From NCBI GenBank assembly GCA_031216445.1, contig CM062205.1, positions 15,213,001 to 15,277,000 on the forward strand: a stretch of 64,000 nt of DNA, written 5' to 3'. Made by a program: the position numbers and the translations under genes. Under the pieces are notes generated by a model that saw only the letters and a program-made list of their open reading frames with translations, made no database searches and was not told the DNA's origin. Positions 59,400 to 64,000 of the stretch are shown one piece after another (position 1 is the stretch's first letter; every line of letters begins with the position of its first letter). The stretch comes from Lateolabrax maculatus (lineage: Eukaryota; Chordata; Actinopteri; Acropomatiformes; Lateolabracidae).

Positions 59400-59573
59400 A
59401 ATGTTGAACAAGAAATATGAGAAATTTTAAGAAATGTTCTGATCCTTCTGAAGTTTGCGCAGGAGATCAGATAGAACTGTGCATGAATATGTGCAAATGT
59501 AATGTATGTACTAAATTATGACTATAAATATCAGCTGAAATAAAATCTGTAGAACCAAAAAAAAAAAAAAAAA
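59400..59573 (+). other. Possible retrocopy 3' end with poly(A)17
   Basis: AATAAA at about 59540 is followed 12 nt later by A17 (59557-59573), the arrangement of a cDNA-derived insertion. The upstream sequence looks like a 3' UTR but no parent gene was recognised, and no target-site duplication is obvious. Confidence 0.3.
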
Positions 59574-60765
59574 CGAAGTTGTGTAATATATGAAACTACA
59601 TGTAAATAGATGAACAGCAATATAAAATAAGGTACTGCAGCACTCCGAACACTTGCCGTTGTATAATCTGCCTACGATATTTGGGATCCGGCGTGTCGTG
59701 CGACAAGATCCCCTTCATCGTGAGGAGCTTTTTAAAAATGCACCTCAAGTCCAAACAGAATACTGGATGCCAACTAGTGCAGACCTAACTGTGTTATAAA
59801 TGCAATGTGGTCCAATGAATTAGCCATGCTTATTACTGAAAATTACCACTGTGCTTTCTGCTTAACTAGGCTGCAAAATTGATTTACCTTATTTCCCCAG
59901 TCTATGACCATCACAAAGACATCCTGTTATTATGAGGGCTATGAGTATTATTGTATGTGTTAATCAGAAAATACCTGAACCATGTATTTTAATTAGAAAT
60001 CATACAAGGACAATTTCAAAAACAAAAGCCTTTAAAAAAAATACTCAGAACGCGTTGCCCACACATTAAAAGACACTGCCATGCTGCAACAACACCCAAT
60101 CATAATTTGAAATTATTTTTTTAACTGTCAGTACTGATGTTAATGTTTCCATATTTTTTTAAAACACAATTCATTCACTACACTTTACAGTACAGAATGC
60201 CCCATATTATATACACCATGTTTTCTTTGATACTGTATGCCCCAAAGCAAATCACTCATGTTCAAACAGTAATATCTGAACATGACAGAAATGGTGCAAA
60301 ATGGGAAGTAGGTCACATAGCAATTTATTTGACAAAAAGAGATGGGGGTGGGGAACTGGGGCATGGTGTATGCAGAGGCAGCAGCAAAAGGGAAGGTTTT
60401 TGGGAACATAGATCAGATAGTGTGTCAGATTGCATGTGTGGGAGTGATTTTGAGTCCATGATTCGACCTGGAAGTAAAGTTACAAGTTGGCTCATTCAAG
60501 AACTGCTTGGTCAGTATGGAATTGAAAAAAAACGTCTTCCTGCTGACACATGATCCTAAATAATATTGTGTAAATATTACAAACCACCCACACACACAAA
60601 CACACACACACTCATCAGAGGCTCCATTGCCCACTCTAGAGAAATTGAAACTGATATTGCGGTCACTGGACCATATCAGCACATCTGACACAGAGAGTGT
60701 CAGCAGCATTGATCAGCTGTCAATGAACTGCTCAGCTACCCCCAACCCCTGACACACACGCACAT

Positions 60766-60766
<1 letters not shown>

Positions 60767-60810
<44 letters not shown>
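60767..60810. repeat. (CA)n microsatellite
   Basis: 44 bp of CA. Confidence 0.97.
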
Positions 60811-60813
<3 letters not shown>

Positions 60814-63778
60814 GAGCTGTGTGTATAGCCACTGATATTTACAGAATAAATACCAAAAATCCACATAACGTATTGTAAATACGTGTATTCCCCTGCACAG
60901 ACACCCACACGCTCGTAAGCTCTCTGGCTTCCTCCTGATCCTGGTTAAATCCTGTCATCACTGAACATCATAGCTCTATGATTTGCAAGTGCATGAGGGC
61001 CATATACCTCGGTATTCTCCACTGACCAACAGCACCAAATGTTACAGTTTATCTAGCTATACAGTTAGACATAGTGCTGATGCATTTGCTCTTCATTTGT
61101 CTTCAGGTTCACCTGCCTACAGGCCAGATATTGTGGGTTATTGCTTGGATGATGTTGTTTTTTAGAATAATAAAAAAAAAAAGCTTTTAGTAAAAATGCT
61201 GAATTATGTTTCACATAAAAAAAGTAATTTTGATGATATATATTGAATTGCAAATTTTGAAAAAAAAAGGGGGGGAGGCATTGAATAAACATGAAGTGGG
61301 GTTTCAACTGATACAAAAATAAAAACTTTAAATTTAAATGTATTAGTTTCACTGACATATAGGGGACATTTCTGTGTGATACACTTCTGTAATAAACACG
61401 TATGCAGGATTGCAATGTGGAAATTCCTCAGCTCAAAAAAACTAAATTCTGCAAATTACTTTCCTCTTTAAAAAAAATGGGAATTTTGGAAATAACTTAA
61501 AAAGTTTTTAAAAAATTAGAAAACAAATTGTTGTTTGATTTGGGATATCAGTCATAAAGATTGGTGTATTCCGTATGGCACCAAAGAAATCCACATATAC
61601 ATACATACAAATCAATCTAAGGGGCATTGGGTTTATGTGGCCCTATTTGCATATTGAAAGACTATCTACTGTATATACTCTCAACACAATCTAGACAATC
61701 TGCACAGACTGAGGATCTGTAAAGCCACATTAACACATGAGAGAGGCTCTAGAGCACCAGTCTTTTCTAATGACTCGATAATCCGACCCAAATGCTGCCT
61801 ACTTGCTAATCTCTCCATCGGATTACAGGGACGAGCACTGTCTATTTGTCTCGGCCTGTCTCTCTGTCTTCCTGCCTGTCTGTCTCTTCCGGCTTGTCTC
61901 TTTGTATAACTGCTTGCGCTAGTATTTTTCCGCGTATTTCTCTGTATGATAAAAATTCTTTGCCTGCCTCTCTGTGATCTTCCTAGCTGTCTGCTAGCAG
62001 GGTTGCAAGCCTGTTCGCCCGCTCTCATCCTCACATGTACAAGCTTTTAAAATGGAGAACGGGGTAGCAGGACACCAAAATGCAGTCACAAACTCCTTCC
62101 TTCCAGGATAAACATGCCTGTCCTTAACATATAAACATATACAGTACTGAATGCAGGAAATTTATGGCATGTAATTTATGCCCATAAATAATAGGGTTCC
62201 AGCCTTCTCTAAGAAATAGACAAAAATAAAAAATGTCTGACACAAATCGGAAGAGTGGACGAGTGTTTTCTACAAAAACAAATAAAAGAAAATTAATTTT
62301 TGTTTGTGCTTCCATTCAAACTGCCTTCACTCACAGTCTTTCCTAAAATCCAGCTCTCTATCCCTCAGAAATTGAAGGCCAAGCTGTCACTATTGTTCCA
62401 CCCCAAAGCTTTGCTGCAATATTATTGTGCTTTTTATGTAAATAAATCTAAACTAATGTCCTATTTGTCACACATAAACCATGTCTGATTCTATATATTT
62501 ACAATAAAACACTGCTGCTGTTTCCTGCCTGCGAGGCCTTATAAAATGTCTCTTTGATTTTACAGAAATCACTCTGTCTGCCTATGTGTGTGTGTGTGCA
62601 TCTGTGGCGTGTTTGCAATTATATGTATGAGTTAGTGTTTGTGTGTGTTTGGACTAAGCCGCATCTCTGTCTTATATACTGTAGCTCAAACTGCTGTTGA
62701 CAGTCTGCAAAAACTTTTGACATTTAGCTTTTCACAAATAAAAACCACTTGACGCAACTAATACTAACAGAACATGTCTCTGAATTATCCTTCTATACCT
62801 GGCAGTTTTTGCAGATTCGGTGACAGACCAGAGACGGATCGTATTTTCTGTTAAAAATAATGCATCAAATTCTAGGATATTTTATCCCATCAAGGTTTGT
62901 AATTCTGAATGATATTGAAATAGACGCTTTACTAAAATAGAGATCAAAGGGTGTGAAGTAAATGTGTGTCAAATCGCTACTGGGCAGACATGTAGAGGTT
63001 TAGCCGGCATGATTTTGGTAATGCCTGACAAATATCACACTACCAGCAATGACTGAACCACACGATTCAAACTTCCAACATTGCTTGTAACACTATACTG
63101 TAACGCACTATTACAGATAAACTGAACATAAAAAATTTGCAAAATTAGTGTGTACAGAATACAAAAAACAGAGGGATACTCATCTATTTGACATGCCCAA
63201 AAAAGGTCATAACCTCAACAGCTGCTATGTTACCCTAAAATGTGCTTTGATTGTTAATGTTCATAAAACAATTACTGCACTATTTATTCTAATGTTTCAA
63301 GCACATAAATGTGTTTGAAATATTGATGAAGAGACTTTCTCATTTGATTTCATTTGTAAAATGTGATTACCTTAACTCCTACATGTAGGACTGCAGATGT
63401 AATATGGAAGCACTGTGGCATAGCTCTAAATAGTTCTCAAAAAAATGGTAAAACTAAGACTGACAGCTAATATAAGCAGAAATTCTTGAATACAATGGGA
63501 TCAGTCAAAACATGAACACATAAAAAAATATACTCATACAGAATGGATCTATTCCTGCATAGATATGACAGTTGTAGACGTCGACACATTTCAAAATAAT
63601 GAGAAAGGTTAGGAGCTGGGATATCGGGATGAGCTAAGTGGTGAAGTGAGGCATGAGGCGGGAAAGAGCAATGGAGGGCTGGAGGGAGTGAGAGAAGGAA
63701 AAGGATTGGTGAAAAAAAAAAGAGGTGAGGTCGGCCCTGGTGAAGTCAGCGCCGTTAGTGGACGAGTGTGTGCGTGCA

Positions 63779-63785
<7 letters not shown>

Positions 63786-63811
<26 letters not shown>
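63786..63811. repeat. (GT)n microsatellite
   Basis: 26 bp of GT at the GC-rich right edge. Confidence 0.96.
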
Positions 63812-63817
<6 letters not shown>

Positions 63818-63909
63818 GGTGAAAAAGAGAAGCGGGGAGGGGGGGGGGTGTTACTGCGGCTGTCCGTTTCCCGAGATCAGCTGATGGCCGCGGATGATGG
63901 AGCGGAGAG

Positions 63910-63922
63910 GGGTCAAGGGTCA
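63910..63922 (+). promoter_or_regulatory. DR1 nuclear-receptor-like element
   Basis: Two GGGTCA half-sites separated by one A, the HNF4/RXR-type spacing, in a CpG-richer block near the window end. Confidence 0.35.
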
Positions 63923-64000
63923 AAGCCTTGCATTGTCAGCCTAGCCCCGCTCTCCCGTGGGGTTCCCTCCCTCTCTTTTCCCCCCATCTGCATCCATCCC

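Larger units (their letters stand above)
59001..64000. other. Non-coding region, right edge
   Basis: Contains a poly(A) tail-like run at 59557-59573 after AATAAA, (CA)n at 60767-60810, a homeodomain-like inverted repeat at 61779-61825, (GT)n at 63786-63811 and a GC-rich end (63.8-64.0 kb) with a DR1 element. No gene was recognised; the GC-rich end could be the start of a neighbouring promoter. Confidence 0.55.

Noticed and set aside
60137..60553. 138-codon plus-strand open frame
   Set aside because: No recognised motif, no codon-like pattern and no splice context; treated as chance.
1..64000. CRISPR arrays, tRNA, rRNA or prokaryotic operons
   Set aside because: The repetitive DNA is microsatellite or eukaryotic interspersed repeat; no spaced direct-repeat array and no intact tRNA cloverleaf was seen beyond the SINE head.

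Overview
This window looks like nuclear DNA of a ray-finned, probably percomorph, fish. Three things suggest it: a split gene with GT-AG introns, very many (CA)n/(GT)n microsatellites, and several interspersed repeats I recognise as common in teleosts. There are no operons, and I found no rRNA, tRNA or CRISPR array. The species cannot be named from the sequence.

One protein-coding gene can be reconstructed with confidence. It is msrA, peptide-methionine (S)-S-oxide reductase, on the minus strand from the ATG at 52453 to the stop at 21932. Six coding exons (52264-52453, 46155-46223, 45853-45972, 42126-42230, 31128-31234, 21932-22105) join with matching phases into exactly 255 codons (254 residues). 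The GCFWGAE active site and the two resolving cysteines keep the family spacing. Exon 1 lies in a CpG island at about 52.19-52.56 kb. The likely poly(A) signal is at 21351-21356.

The most interesting observation is at the two ends of this MsrA. The last four residues are K-D-E-L, the canonical ER retrieval signal. The first 38 residues look like a signal peptide: a basic n-region, a WLLLVSVSL core, and an Ala-Ala-Ala|Asp cleavage site. Mammalian MsrA is mitochondrial, cytosolic and nuclear, and the known mammalian ER enzyme of this pathway is MsrB3A. The window may therefore encode an ER-lumenal MsrA that would supply the missing S-sulfoxide repair. Downstream in-frame ATGs could still give a form without the signal peptide.

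Layout: 1-21.3 kb is non-coding, downstream of msrA, with microsatellites, one old interspersed repeat and one CpG-dense patch (about 0.83-1.07 kb). 21.3-52.6 kb is msrA, with introns of 9.0, 10.9, 3.6, 0.18 and 6.0 kb holding a SINE, an LTR-like element, several teleost repeats and long dinucleotide tracts. 52.6-64 kb is the 5' flank of msrA, with promoter-proximal palindromes, more repeats, a possible retrocopy tail at 59.57 kb and a GC-rich right edge. No second gene could be supported. Most other open frames are short, low-complexity or shadows of simple repeats.
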